Assembly: GCA_902775565.1 (NCBI GenBank)
Contig: CACYMP010000008.1
Span: 1 to 64,000, forward strand
From: Oscillospiraceae bacterium
Lineage (GTDB): Bacteria > Bacillota > Clostridia > Saccharofermentanales > Saccharofermentanaceae
DNA: 64,000 bases
Reading direction: 5' to 3'
The position numbers and the translations under genes are program-made. Below, in pieces: positions 42,471 through 51,812 of this stretch. The notes beneath the pieces are model-generated. The model saw nothing but the letters and a program-made list of their open reading frames with translations. It made no database searches and was not told where the DNA came from. Position 1 is the stretch's first letter. Each line of letters begins with the position of its first letter.

Positions 42471-44999
42471 TTAACCTACTTTGGGCAGATATCCGTATTC
42501 GGCCGGCATGTTCTTATAGACCGGTATCACGAATACGAAAGGTGAATCAACCTTACTTATTGCATCATAGCTGTTATAATACCGAAGCGCTTCAGAGTAT
42601 GCCATCATTATGTTCTGAGCATACTGATGATTGTACTTTATAGTTCCGTCATCAAGGACATCGAACTTCTGGAAATACAGTGTGTTCTGTCCCTTTTCGA
42701 TATATCCGGAAGCTATCCACAATGCTCCTCCGGTAATCGCTTTCTCCTTGGTATCCCAGGGAAGCAGGAGCTTTGCCTCGGCATCCGTTATCTCTTCTTT
42801 ATCGGGGTCTCTTCCCCACTTTGCGTATTTCGCGCCTCCGACTGTCGCTCCGCCTTCTTTCGTGGAAGAAGCCGAACCGATGTTATAGAAATTATAGTAA
42901 CCCTCATATCCGGTTACCGTGCCTTTGCACAGCGCGGACCTGCCTTTAAAGCCCATCTCCTGTATTATCCTGCTCGCGAGGAAATAAGGCGACACGCCCG
43001 CCTGACGGCCCGCATCGTAGATGGCATTTACGTAATCGAAGTCACCGGTATCCATGAACGAACCGGCGATTATCTGCTTAACACCCTCTTTTGTATGAAT
43101 GCTCTCGTCAAAGCCGAGCATCTCAAACATAAAGAGCCTCTTATCCGTAAAGAAATTTCTAGGATCAAGATAGTAGCTTACGACCTCGGATTTTGCAGCC
43201 TTCCAGTCAGGCTTGTCATATACGGGGCTTCCGCCTTTTACATATTCCGGATAGACGCTGTCCTGGACCAGACTCTTGTTGCCGACGGTCTGTGCTTTAA
43301 GGACCTCTGCGAATGTGACCTTTGTATCGTAAGCCTTGAAAACATAAGCGGGGTGCTTGCAGTGCATGAGCCACAATCCGCTGTAATAGCTTTCGGGGAA
43401 CAAAGACAAAGTCTCTTCAACGAACGAGCCGCTGTCATCACCCGCGAGAATATAAACGGAGCTTGTCCTGGTCTCACCGTCAAACGAAGTGACTTCAGCA
43501 GTAATAACGGTCTCACCGCTCTGAAGCTCGAAAGATGTACCCGGTTCGATCTCGGTCTTATTGCCATTGTTCTCCGCGGTAACCTTAAGCTTTGACGCAT
43601 AACCTTCCACAGATTCGACATCAAACTTAACGGTCTGGGCACCGGGAACATAGTATCCGTATTTGTCTTCCTTGACATCGAAAGAAGGATAGAATCCGCG
43701 GTCGCCCTCGGTGCTCCCCTTAATGCTCATGTCAGATATCGTCGCATTGAACGGAAGGATCTTGCTTTCCTCTTTAGCTACCTGATACTCATTGCCGTCC
43801 GAATCGGTAAACTTGTATTTATCATCACTCTTACCCGGTGCAACGGAAACATATTTGCCGTCAAAATAAGCGACATCACGGCTTTGGACAAGCTTATAAG
43901 AAATATCTTCAGGTTCGCTTTCAGCATCTGTCCCGTTTCTTCTGACACAGATATAAAAGCAGTTGGTGACACCGGGAATGCCTGTCTCACCTGATACTTT
44001 TCCCGTATCCTGCTTCTTGCCCCTGAGGGCTGCGTACCCCGAGGCTGTGCTTGGGTTTGTACCGATAAGTTTTCCCGAAAGATCGTAGAGTGATACGTTA
44101 ACCTTGCCGCTTATTCCGGCAAAGTTGACAAAGCAGTCAGAATCCCCCATATCGAGAAGATACCATGCGGTATCCTTACCCTTTTCCATAAGTCCGTCAG
44201 TAACAGAATACGTGTCTATCCTTGTCCTTTCGGGGATGCGAATCTTGCCGCCCGCAACCGTAACGCCTCTGCCGTCAGAGCTTCTTAAAAGGATAGATAC
44301 ATCGTGATCTCCGGGATCAAAGCCTGCGGTATCCCAGGCAAGAACAAAGCCCTTGGATCCGGACGATGTCTTGTCATACTTCAGATAGCCTCTGTGAAGC
44401 GCGCCGTCTACAAACAGATCGGTCCTTATATCGTCACCGGTAGCCGCAAAGCTTCCGCTGATCTCTTTTATTCCGACAGTGAATTCGTCGTCTCCTTTAA
44501 GGCCCTTTTCGATATTGATGCCCGTAATGACGCTGCCCGGGCCCTTGCCGGTATCTCCGGATACGGCATACTTTCTATCAGCCTTTGAGATAACGTTATT
44601 GATAACCGTCATGCGGTTATTCGTTCCGAGTTCCTGCCTGATCTCAGATACAATGCTGTCACTGACATTTCCGTAGACAACGTTGCAGAGGTCTTTCGCA
44701 AACTGCTCGTCATTGGGGCTCGTGATAAGGTAATCAGGCGAGGTCATTGCGGAAAGCACATAGTCACCTGCGGAATATGTTCCGTATCTGACGCGCATCT
44801 CCGCAGTAACTTTTTCTTCACTCTTGACTCCCGCGAGATCAGATGCCCTGTATACGATCTGTGCGGCATCCTGCTTTCTGCTTCCTGACAGTGCGGGTGT
44901 GCCGGAATCGAGACAGATCCCTGTAAATACCGCCGTTCCTATGGCGGCAACCGCCGACAGCGCAAAAGCAACAAAGTATTCGGGTCTCCTCTTAAGCAT
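42471..44999 (-). CDS. membrane-anchored N-acetylglucosaminidase (GH73-like)
   Basis: 842 residues. An N-terminal anchor (about 8-30) is followed by a large region of beta-rich Ig/cadherin-like domains (about 150-520) and a glucosaminidase domain at about 640-830. The catalytic region reads SRIIQEMGFKGRS with the likely acid Glu, and the YYNFYNIGS motif is conserved in this family. It should cleave GlcNAc-MurNAc bonds in peptidoglycan outside the cell. It starts 8 nt after yfbR and is coupled to the cohesin-like gene. Confidence 0.85.
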   Translation of the reverse strand: MLKRRPEYFVAFALSAVAAIGTAVFTGICLDSGTPALSGSRKQDAAQIVYRASDLAGVKSEEKVTAEMRVRYGTYSAGDYVLSAMTSPDYLITSPNDEQFAKDLCNVVYGNVSDSIVSEIRQELGTNNRMTVINNVISKADRKYAVSGDTGKGPGSVITGINIEKGLKGDDEFTVGIKEISGSFAATGDDIRTDLFVDGALHRGYLKYDKTSSGSKGFVLAWDTAGFDPGDHDVSILLRSSDGRGVTVAGGKIRIPERTRIDTYSVTDGLMEKGKDTAWYLLDMGDSDCFVNFAGISGKVNVSLYDLSGKLIGTNPSTASGYAALRGKKQDTGKVSGETGIPGVTNCFYICVRRNGTDAESEPEDISYKLVQSRDVAYFDGKYVSVAPGKSDDKYKFTDSDGNEYQVAKEESKILPFNATISDMSIKGSTEGDRGFYPSFDVKEDKYGYYVPGAQTVKFDVESVEGYASKLKVTAENNGNKTEIEPGTSFELQSGETVITAEVTSFDGETRTSSVYILAGDDSGSFVEETLSLFPESYYSGLWLMHCKHPAYVFKAYDTKVTFAEVLKAQTVGNKSLVQDSVYPEYVKGGSPVYDKPDWKAAKSEVVSYYLDPRNFFTDKRLFMFEMLGFDESIHTKEGVKQIIAGSFMDTGDFDYVNAIYDAGRQAGVSPYFLASRIIQEMGFKGRSALCKGTVTGYEGYYNFYNIGSASSTKEGGATVGGAKYAKWGRDPDKEEITDAEAKLLLPWDTKEKAITGGALWIASGYIEKGQNTLYFQKFDVLDDGTIKYNHQYAQNIMMAYSEALRYYNSYDAISKVDSPFVFVIPVYKNMPAEYGYLPKVG

Positions 45000-45007
45000 C
45001 TTTCCTT

Positions 45008-45634
45008 TTAGTCTTCCTTTCCGGTCAGCTTGTCGAGGGTATATCCGTACGGAGGAACGAATTTCTCCATGAAATATCTTACTTCCTCAAGATCGTATCC
45101 GGCGATTATCCTGCCGATCGATTCCTTCGCGGCAGTGAATTCCTTGTTGCCGGAAGACTCTTCCCTTAAGCACTTGATATAAGCCGCTATCTTGTCGGCG
45201 GCCTTGACCAGGGTATGAATGAGCTTTGCTTCTTCTCCGTCATTTGAAGGTGCAAGAAGCTCTTTATATTCCTCTTTGAATCCGGCATCCTCAGGCAGAA
45301 GGTCTGTCAGTGTATCGGCAGCTCTGCGCTCGATATCCTTATAAGCATCGGTAATGATCTTGCTGTCGTACTTTATGGGCGTCGGAAGATCACCGGTAAG
45401 TATCTCGGTGCAGTCGTGGTAAATGCCGTAAGCCATGACCTTGTAGGGATCAGGAAGGATCGCACCCTCTTTGCCCTCATTGAATCTGTTATGCAAAAGA
45501 CACAGCGAGTGAGCGATAACCGCAACGTCAAAGCTGTGTTCCTTAATGTTCTCGTAACGGCTGTTGCGCATGAGTGCCCATCTGTTGATGTACTGCATGC
45601 GGTCGAGCATCGCGTAGAATCCGTATTCTTCCAT
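45008..45634 (-). CDS. YfbR-like 5'-deoxynucleotidase (HD domain)
   Basis: A 208-residue HD-superfamily phosphohydrolase. Motifs are RWALMRNSRYENIKEHS, the HD pair in YGIYHDCTEILTGDLPTP, and a late KAADKIAAY. YfbR enzymes dephosphorylate deoxynucleoside monophosphates. The gene lies 14 nt after dgt, another HD phosphohydrolase acting on dNTPs, which suggests a nucleotide-pool pair. Confidence 0.92.
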   Translation of the reverse strand: MEEYGFYAMLDRMQYINRWALMRNSRYENIKEHSFDVAVIAHSLCLLHNRFNEGKEGAILPDPYKVMAYGIYHDCTEILTGDLPTPIKYDSKIITDAYKDIERRAADTLTDLLPEDAGFKEEYKELLAPSNDGEEAKLIHTLVKAADKIAAYIKCLREESSGNKEFTAAKESIGRIIAGYDLEEVRYFMEKFVPPYGYTLDKLTGKED

Positions 45635-45648
45635 TCCGATAACCCTTC

Positions 45649-46881
45649 TTAATTCTTATACAGTTCGTTGAAGCATGCGATCGCATAGCTGTCCGTCATG
45701 CCCGCGATATAGTCCGTGACAAATATAGCCGGCGGCATCTCACTCTCGGGCAGATCCCTTTGCGGATGTTCGTTGACAAAATCAGCGAACTTTCTTATCG
45801 CATCCGTCTTGGAATTTGCTGCGCGGTCGATGTTCCTTACCGCTTCGTAATATGCATCGAAAAGGCCTCCGAGCATTACGTTGCAGTACTTCTCATATGT
45901 AACTACCTTGTTCGATCTGTAGATCTTCGACACATTGTTCTTGAGCGCGTTCTCGAGTGCCCTGACAGCCCTGTCGGAAAAGGCGATCTCGTCCTTATCC
46001 ATGCTGTTCTCTACGATATCCTCAACCAGATAGTTGATTATCGCGGCATTGGAATTGCCCATTTCGATGCTCTCTTCGGGAAGATCGAATTCGCTTTCGA
46101 TAACGCCCGTTCTGAGCGCATCTTCAATATCCCTTCCGACATAGGCGATCTTGTCCGAGAAACGCACCACGCAGCCTTCAAGCGTCGCGGGACCTTTACG
46201 GTTCTTTTTCGGGATCAGGAACGACAGATCGTCCTCGGTCTTATCCCTGCACGGAACAAGCCTCTGCTCACCGTAGAATTCACCGCAGTGGCAGATGATT
46301 CCGTCCCTGACCTCAAATGTCAGATTGAGACCAAAGCCGTCGTTATGCTTTTCCATTATGTCGAGGACACGCAGTCCGTTTGATTCATGTTCGAAATAAA
46401 GCTTCTCATCGATGGCTTTGAGCTTCTCGTTAAGCACACGCTCTCCGCTGTGTCCGAAAGGCGTGTGACCGACATCGTGGCCAAGAGCCATCGCTCTTAT
46501 GAGATCGACATTAAGGCCCAAAGCCTGGCCGATGGTGGCAGCAATATAGTCAACATAGAGCACATGCTCCAGGCGCGAACAGATATGGTCATTTGCGGGG
46601 TTAAAGAATACCTGTGTCTTGTGCTTGAGACGTCTGAATGCCTGGGAATACATGATCCTTCCGAGATCACGTTCATAACAGCTCCTGACGTTACAGTCAT
46701 CCTCGGGCTTTTTCCTGCCCCTGGTCTGGGATGTCTTCTGGGCGTTAGGGGCAAGAAGCCTGTCGCGCTCCATACGCTGTAATTCAATTTTCTTTATGGT
46801 CAGATCCGAGATCCTGTTTGCATTCTCAAGCTCTTTAAAGCTGTCCTGAAACAGTTCGAAAAGGCTGATATTTCCTTCCAT
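45649..46881 (-). CDS. dgt: deoxyguanosine triphosphate triphosphohydrolase-like protein
   Basis: A 410-residue HD-domain enzyme that hydrolyses dNTPs to deoxynucleoside plus triphosphate. Motifs: RDLGRIMYSQAFRRLKHKTQVF, RLEHVLYV, and the HD signature LGHDVGHTPFGHSGE. The N-terminal RxxxD... KxxR segments of type II Dgt proteins are present. GGAGG lies 9 nt before the ATG. It is the first gene of the eight-gene run and has its own TATAAT upstream. Confidence 0.93.
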   Translation of the reverse strand: MEGNISLFELFQDSFKELENANRISDLTIKKIELQRMERDRLLAPNAQKTSQTRGRKKPEDDCNVRSCYERDLGRIMYSQAFRRLKHKTQVFFNPANDHICSRLEHVLYVDYIAATIGQALGLNVDLIRAMALGHDVGHTPFGHSGERVLNEKLKAIDEKLYFEHESNGLRVLDIMEKHNDGFGLNLTFEVRDGIICHCGEFYGEQRLVPCRDKTEDDLSFLIPKKNRKGPATLEGCVVRFSDKIAYVGRDIEDALRTGVIESEFDLPEESIEMGNSNAAIINYLVEDIVENSMDKDEIAFSDRAVRALENALKNNVSKIYRSNKVVTYEKYCNVMLGGLFDAYYEAVRNIDRAANSKTDAIRKFADFVNEHPQRDLPESEMPPAIFVTDYIAGMTDSYAIACFNELYKN

Positions 46882-46912
46882 TGGCCATACCTCCGCAAAA
46901 GCTCAATATAAT

Positions 46913-46918
46913 ATTATA
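46913..46918 (-). promoter_or_regulatory. -10 element of the dgt operon
   Basis: A perfect TATAAT on the minus strand lies in the 62-nt gap between pcrA and dgt, 32 nt before the ATG. No good -35 is seen at 17 nt, so it may be weak or activator-dependent. Confidence 0.4.
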
Positions 46919-46943
46919 CTACAATGCTCTGCGGCCCGCTCTC

Positions 46944-49403
46944 TTATGGCTTTCTGAGCCCTGCTGCATTCGCCAGCATATTCTTGCGCATTCCGTCAAA
47001 ATCAACGGTCACGAGCGCATCACCGCCCACTTCCTCGACTTTGAGCACAACGCCTTCTCCGAATCTCGGATGGACAACCGCCATGCCTTCCTTCAGCTGA
47101 CCCGCGGTAAGCGCATCGGGAGAAGCTGCTGCTTTCTTTGCATTCTCTTTCTTCTTGTCGAACTGTGAAGAAAGCGCTGATGCAATAGACTTGCGGGACG
47201 ATTCCCTCTCGGGCGGCATGGAGGGCTTCTCTTCTTTTGCCCTGTTCGAGCCCATTATGTACAGGAGCTGCGGATCGATCTCCTTGATGAATCTTGATGC
47301 CCTGTTGCAGCTCGTCTGACCGAAGAGCATTCTCTGTCTCGTAAGAACGATGAACAGGTCCTTCTTGGCTCTGGTTATCGCTACGTACATGAGTCTTCTC
47401 TCTTCTTCGGTATCTTCCTCGCTCTGGATGGATCTGTAGCTCGGGAAAACGCCTTCCTCTGCTCCTATGAGGAATACTGCGCCGAACTCGAGTCCCTTTG
47501 CGCTGTGGATCGTCATGAGCTTAACGAAATCATCGTTGTCATCGTAGGAATCGCCTTCAGTAAACAGAGCAGCATTCTCAAGATAGAGTCCCAATATTCC
47601 TTCCGTCGTATCGCTTGTCGCGGTATCGAAAAAGAAATCGTCATCTATCTCTACCGGAAGGTCTTCCTCCTCACTCTTGTCCACGATCTCGATGGAATCC
47701 ATGTTAACAGGCTCGGCTCTGTGCGCCTTATCGTACTCTGCCGCTTCAGAAAGAAGCTCTTTAAGGTTCTCGACCCTGTCGATTATCTCGCCCTTCTTCT
47801 CGCGCTCGGCGATAACATCATCGATAATGCCTGACTGGTTCTCTACATAATCCACGAACGCAGCGAAATCCTTCTCATTCTTGAGCAGTTCGTCACGCAT
47901 CTCCTCAATCAGTTCAGTGAACGGAATAAGCTTTGATGAAGCCCTGATAAGGTCAGGATATTTACGGCAGTTAACTGCGCACTCGAACATGCTTATTCCT
48001 TCATCCATGGCTATCTGTCTTATCTTCTCGATAGTGGTATCACCGATGCCTCTCTTAGGGACGTTGATTATTCGTTCGAAAGCGATGTTGTCTCCTGTGT
48101 CATGGATAAGCTTCAGATATGACAACGTGTCCTTGATCTCACGTCTGTCATAGAATCTCATTCCGCCATATACCCTAAACGGGATACCCATGTTGTGAAG
48201 CGCGGTCTCGACGTTACGTGAAAGCGCGTTCATTCTGTAAAGAACAGCACAATCCGAGTATTTGAACTTGCCTTTTTCAGTCATCATCTTGATGGTCTTT
48301 GCAACAAAGGAAGCCTCACCCTGACCGTCATCCGAGAGCATGACGACAACCTTATCGCCGTCCTCGCCTCCGGTCCTCAACGTCTTGTTCTTACGTCTCC
48401 TGTTGTTTGCTATAACGCAGTTTGCGGCATTGAGGATATTGGCTGTTGAGCGGTAATTCTGCTCGAGCTTGATGACTTTCGCTCCGGGAAAATCCTTCTC
48501 GAAGCTCAGGATAAGTCTTACGTCTGCGCCTCTGAACGAATAGATCGACTGGTCATCATCGCCGACGACACAGATATTGCGGTAGCCGCCTGCCAGGAGC
48601 ATGACCGCCTTGTACTGCGGCATGTTGGTATCCTGGTACTCGTCGACCATGATGTATCTGAACTTGCTCCTGTACTGCTCACAGATCTCGGGGTTGTTCG
48701 CAAGGAGCTTGACCATATTCACGAGGATATCGTCAAAATCCATCGCATTGTTCGCGATAAGCTTCTCCGTGTATCTCTTGTAAACCCTTGCAACTACTGC
48801 GCCGAAAGGCGATTTGCCTTCAAGAGCCGCATATTCTTCTATGCTCTGGAGCTTGTTCTTGGCGCATGAGATCGCTGACAGGACCGACTTCGGCTTATGC
48901 TGGCTGTCAGGTATATCGAGTTCTTTCATTGAATCCCTGACGAGCTTAAGCTGGTCATCGGAGTCAATGATAGAGAAATTCTTATCGTAACCCAGGAGAT
49001 CCGCATGGCGTCTTAATATCCTTGCGAAAATGCTGTGGAATGTGCCGCACCAGATGAACTTTGCCCTGTCGCCTACAAGGGCGGTGATCCTCTCCCTCAT
49101 CTCGTTGGCGGCCTTGTTTGTAAATGTAATGGCAAGGATCGACGAAGGCGCCGCGTTAACGTGCCTCATGAGGTAAGCGATACGGTAAGTGATAACACGG
49201 GTCTTGCCGGAACCGGCTCCCGCAAGGATAAGCACGGGGCCTTCGGTCTGAGTGACCGCTTCCCTCTGCTCGTCATTCAGGCCTTCAAGAAGGTCTGAAC
49301 AGTCAGGCGCGTTCGAAGGCGCGTCGTTCGTCTGTCCGTATATCTCTTCGAGCTCGTCAAAAAAGCTGCGGCTCTCGTCATTCTCAAAATCGTTGTCTGC
49401 CAA
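46944..49403 (-). CDS. pcrA: UvrD/PcrA-type ATP-dependent DNA helicase
   Basis: An 819-residue superfamily 1A 3'-5' helicase for repair and replication restart. Walker A is GAGSGKTRVI near residue 67. VVGDDDQSIYSFRGADV, EQNYRSTANIL, MTIHSAKGLEF and VAITRAKKDL follow in order. The C-terminal end carries a Tudor-like VHPRFGEGVV fold, as in PcrA. The start is the TTG at 49403, with GGGAG 8 nt upstream. The first in-frame ATG (49475) is rejected because an extended -10 promoter lies downstream of it. Confidence 0.95.
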   Translation of the reverse strand: MADNDFENDESRSFFDELEEIYGQTNDAPSNAPDCSDLLEGLNDEQREAVTQTEGPVLILAGAGSGKTRVITYRIAYLMRHVNAAPSSILAITFTNKAANEMRERITALVGDRAKFIWCGTFHSIFARILRRHADLLGYDKNFSIIDSDDQLKLVRDSMKELDIPDSQHKPKSVLSAISCAKNKLQSIEEYAALEGKSPFGAVVARVYKRYTEKLIANNAMDFDDILVNMVKLLANNPEICEQYRSKFRYIMVDEYQDTNMPQYKAVMLLAGGYRNICVVGDDDQSIYSFRGADVRLILSFEKDFPGAKVIKLEQNYRSTANILNAANCVIANNRRRKNKTLRTGGEDGDKVVVMLSDDGQGEASFVAKTIKMMTEKGKFKYSDCAVLYRMNALSRNVETALHNMGIPFRVYGGMRFYDRREIKDTLSYLKLIHDTGDNIAFERIINVPKRGIGDTTIEKIRQIAMDEGISMFECAVNCRKYPDLIRASSKLIPFTELIEEMRDELLKNEKDFAAFVDYVENQSGIIDDVIAEREKKGEIIDRVENLKELLSEAAEYDKAHRAEPVNMDSIEIVDKSEEEDLPVEIDDDFFFDTATSDTTEGILGLYLENAALFTEGDSYDDNDDFVKLMTIHSAKGLEFGAVFLIGAEEGVFPSYRSIQSEEDTEEERRLMYVAITRAKKDLFIVLTRQRMLFGQTSCNRASRFIKEIDPQLLYIMGSNRAKEEKPSMPPERESSRKSIASALSSQFDKKKENAKKAAASPDALTAGQLKEGMAVVHPRFGEGVVLKVEEVGGDALVTVDFDGMRKNMLANAAGLRKP

Positions 49404-49440
49404 AAGTGGGTCTCCCGCTTTCCGTTTTATTGTCTTACAG

Positions 49441-49449
49441 ATTATATCA
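49441..49449 (-). promoter_or_regulatory. extended -10 promoter of pcrA
   Basis: TGATATAAT on the minus strand, an ideal TGn-TATAAT element, lies about 37 nt before the TTG start. It decides the start choice for pcrA. Confidence 0.65.
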
Positions 49450-49511
49450 GTAAAATCCGTAAAATATGGGGACATAAAACGGACTTTGCATATTTGGCTC
49501 CAAAGAGGCTT

Positions 49512-49787
49512 TTACTCCTCGAAAACCACCCTCAGCAGGCCCTCGTTCTCTTCTGCAGCCGCCGCGCACATGCGTCTTAAGCTCTTCATATACTTACCCA
49601 TCGTCGTCTCCGGGATCGATGCTGAAGAAAAGACTATAACCCAGCCTTCGCTCTGTTCGGTCAGTACATCGTGAAGCGCGTCAAGGTTTTTCCCGTAATA
49701 CTCCGGGACCGGAATGGTCTGAGCTATTCTCTCGTGAAGATCATCCGGTGAATATACGTCTTTCAGATCTATAACAAATTCAGTCAT
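49512..49787 (-). CDS. barstar-family ribonuclease inhibitor
   Basis: A 91-residue cytoplasmic protein. The barstar inhibitory helix is unmistakable: PEYYGKNLDALHDVLTE holds the two aspartates equivalent to barstar Asp35 and Asp39 that plug the barnase active site. A conserved GWVIVF strand follows. It overlaps the barnase-like gene by 4 nt (ATGA), giving coupled synthesis of toxin and antidote. It would protect the producer from enzyme that fails to be exported. Confidence 0.93.
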   Translation of the reverse strand: MTEFVIDLKDVYSPDDLHERIAQTIPVPEYYGKNLDALHDVLTEQSEGWVIVFSSASIPETTMGKYMKSLRRMCAAAAEENEGLLRVVFEE

Positions 49788-50380
49788 TTCTGTCCCTCCC
49801 CGTACATCAGGGTGAAAGTCTTGTAATGGTCCTTGGTGTAATATATCAGTCCGTCATTGGAGAAGACTATTCGTTTCGCGCCCCTGGAAGACTTTCCGAG
49901 CGTACCGATGTCGCATTCGGTGTAACTTCTCCCCTTCTTCTCGGGCAACAGGCCTTCGTAATTGCCGTAACGGTCGCCGCCTATGCATTTACCCGGCGCA
50001 TAATCTTCAAGAGACCCGCCGTTCCAGCCGAGCGCTTTGGCTTCCTTCTTGGTTATATAATTCGGCGGCAGTTTATTGTAAGTGTGGATATACAGAGCAA
50101 CGTCCTTGGCACTGTCGTAAGTCCCGTTCTCATCGATCTGAGCCTTTTGTTCAGTCTTTTCTGCTGATGAAGAGGCAGTCTCTTCTGACGTTTCTTTAGT
50201 TGTCTCAGAGGCCTTGGTCGTTACTGAAGCAGTAGTTTCCGTAACAGACGCAGTCGTTCCGGTCGTGCGTACGGGACTCTTCCGTTTGACACATCCGGTC
50301 ATCATCGAAAGCGTCATGGCACATATCACCATGAAGAGCGCAATGATCTTTCCGGTCTTTTTATTCAGATGTCCATACAT
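49784..50380 (-). CDS. barnase-like ribonuclease as a lipoprotein
   Basis: 198 residues. A signal peptide (about 10-29) ends in lipobox MMTGC, so Cys30 should be lipidated and the protein held on the outer face of the membrane. A Thr/Ser/Glu linker (38-85) precedes a complete barnase domain (88-195). By comparison with barnase, Lys27, Glu73, Arg83, Arg87 and His102 match Lys111, Glu155, Arg166, Arg170 and His185. Barnase Arg59, which binds guanine and barstar, is Tyr141 here. The alternative is a secreted form after proteolytic release. The paired inhibitor gene overlaps the 3' end. Confidence 0.92.
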   Translation of the reverse strand: MYGHLNKKTGKIIALFMVICAMTLSMMTGCVKRKSPVRTTGTTASVTETTASVTTKASETTKETSEETASSSAEKTEQKAQIDENGTYDSAKDVALYIHTYNKLPPNYITKKEAKALGWNGGSLEDYAPGKCIGGDRYGNYEGLLPEKKGRSYTECDIGTLGKSSRGAKRIVFSNDGLIYYTKDHYKTFTLMYGEGQK

Positions 50381-50414
50381 TGGCTTATCCTCTTCCCTTT
50401 ATTCCTTTAGTGAG

Positions 50415-50423
50415 ATTTTATCA
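50415..50423 (-). promoter_or_regulatory. extended -10 promoter of the barnase-barstar pair
   Basis: TGATAAAAT on the minus strand lies 34 nt before the ATG, downstream of the ackA terminator. The 13-nt string GCCGTGATAAAAT is identical to that before the DUF1015 operon. No consensus -35 is visible. Confidence 0.5.
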
Positions 50424-50440
50424 CGGCTTGACCTTCCCGC

Positions 50441-50472
50441 GCAAAACAAAGGGCGCCTCCTGCGAGACGCCC
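50441..50472 (-). terminator. terminator of pta-ackA
   Basis: GGGCG-x-CTC and GAG-x-CGCCC pair around a 4-nt loop and are followed on the minus strand by TTTGTTTTG. It separates ackA from the barnase promoter. Confidence 0.75.
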
Positions 50473-50482
50473 CTGCTTATTA

Positions 50483-50557
50483 ATCATTTACTGAATGATC
50501 CTGCTTTGCGAGCGGACTTCCGCTACATCGTAGCGCGGAGGACCGTAGCGAGCAAAG
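50483..50557 (-). other. structured 3' region after ackA
   Basis: Between the ackA stop and its terminator lies a long imperfect hairpin (50504-50557), with outer arms CTTTGC/GCAAAG and an inner TCCGCTAC/GTAGCG-GGA stem. A small perfect hairpin follows (ATCATT-TACTG-AATGAT, 50483-50499). Stacked with the terminator this makes three stems in about 115 nt. It could be an mRNA-stabilising end, an RNA-binding site or a small RNA. Confidence 0.5.
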
Positions 50558-50569
50558 TGAGATCACGAA

Positions 50570-51769
50570 TTACTTTCTTACGAGAGCTTCAGTCTCCTGA
50601 GCGATTGCGAGCTCTTCGTTTGTAGGGATAACGCAGACGGTTACCTTTGAAGAGGGCTTGGAGATGATCGCTTCCTTGCCTCTTAAACCTGCATTTACGG
50701 ACTCGTCGAACTCAACGCCCATGAACTCAAGACCTTCGCACATTGCTTTTCTCATGTGGTCTGTGTTCTCGCCGATACCTGCAGTGAATACGATAACATC
50801 AACTCCGCCCATTGCTGCAGCATAGGAACCGATGATCTTCTTGCCCTGGTATGCGAACATGTCGAGAGCGAGTCTTGCTCTTTCGTTGCCTTCGTTAGCA
50901 GCCTTCTCAAGATCCCTGAAGTCGGAAGAAACGCCGGAAACACCCTGAACGCCTGACTTCTTGTTGAGAAGCGTATCAACCTCATCAGGTGTAAGATTCT
51001 CGTTCTTCATAATGAAAGGAACGATAGCCGGATCGATGTCACCTGTTCTTGTACCCATGCAGATACCTGCAAGAGGTGTAAGACCCATTGATGTGTCCTG
51101 GCACTTGCCATCCTTGACTGCTGCGAAAGAAGAACCGTTGCCGAGGTGGCATGTGATGATCTTAAGATCCTCATACTTCTTGCCGAGGAATTCAGCAACC
51201 CTGTGGCTTACATAACGGTGGGAAGTACCGTGGAAGCCGTAACGGCGGATGTCGTACTTCTCGGACAGCTCATAAGGAAGAGCGTATGTGTATGCCTTTG
51301 CGGGCATTGTCTGATGGAATGCAGTATCGAAAACCGCAACCTGGGGTGTGCCTGCGGGAAGAACGTCCTCGCATGCCTCGATACCGATGAGGTTTGCGGG
51401 ATTGTGAAGAGGGCCCAGAGGAAAGCAGTCCCTGATGACCTTCTTAACGTCGTCGTTAACGATAACGGAAGCGCTGTAGAACTTACCGCCGTGGAGTACT
51501 CTGTGACCTACTGCAGCGATCTCGGATACGTCAGAGATAACGCCGTGATCCTTATCAACGAGAGCATTGAGGATCATCTGGACAGCGACCTTGTGATCAG
51601 GCATGGGTTCTGTGGAAACGAACTCATCCTTGCCTGCCGGCTTATATGTGAGCTTGCCGTCGATACCGATTCTCTCAGCGTTGCCCTTTGCGAGGACTGC
51701 GCCTGTATCGATGTCGAAAAGCTGGAACTTTGCGGAAGAGCTTCCGCAGTTGATGACTAAGATCTTCAT
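50570..51769 (-). CDS. ackA: acetate kinase
   Basis: A 399-residue ASKHA-fold enzyme making ATP and acetate from acetyl phosphate, the energy-yielding step of acetate fermentation. It starts [19 protein letters not shown], with [27 protein letters not shown] and CHLGNGSS motifs and the VFTAGIGEN nucleotide site. The length is standard. It follows pta by 43 nt. Confidence 0.98.
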   Translation of the reverse strand: MKILVINCGSSSAKFQLFDIDTGAVLAKGNAERIGIDGKLTYKPAGKDEFVSTEPMPDHKVAVQMILNALVDKDHGVISDVSEIAAVGHRVLHGGKFYSASVIVNDDVKKVIRDCFPLGPLHNPANLIGIEACEDVLPAGTPQVAVFDTAFHQTMPAKAYTYALPYELSEKYDIRRYGFHGTSHRYVSHRVAEFLGKKYEDLKIITCHLGNGSSFAAVKDGKCQDTSMGLTPLAGICMGTRTGDIDPAIVPFIMKNENLTPDEVDTLLNKKSGVQGVSGVSSDFRDLEKAANEGNERARLALDMFAYQGKKIIGSYAAAMGGVDVIVFTAGIGENTDHMRKAMCEGLEFMGVEFDESVNAGLRGKEAIISKPSSKVTVCVIPTNEELAIAQETEALVRK

Positions 51770-51812
51770 TAGACTTTTCTCCTGTATTTAGTGTTGCTTT
51801 ATCGGTCAGCTC

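Noticed and set aside
42627..43595. 322-codon open frame antisense to the glucosaminidase
   Set aside because: Composition is that of an antisense shadow, and both ends lie inside the real gene.
49404..49475. ATG start for pcrA at 49475
   Set aside because: The extended -10 promoter at 49449-49441 lies downstream of it, and the TTG at 49403 has a good ribosome binding site.
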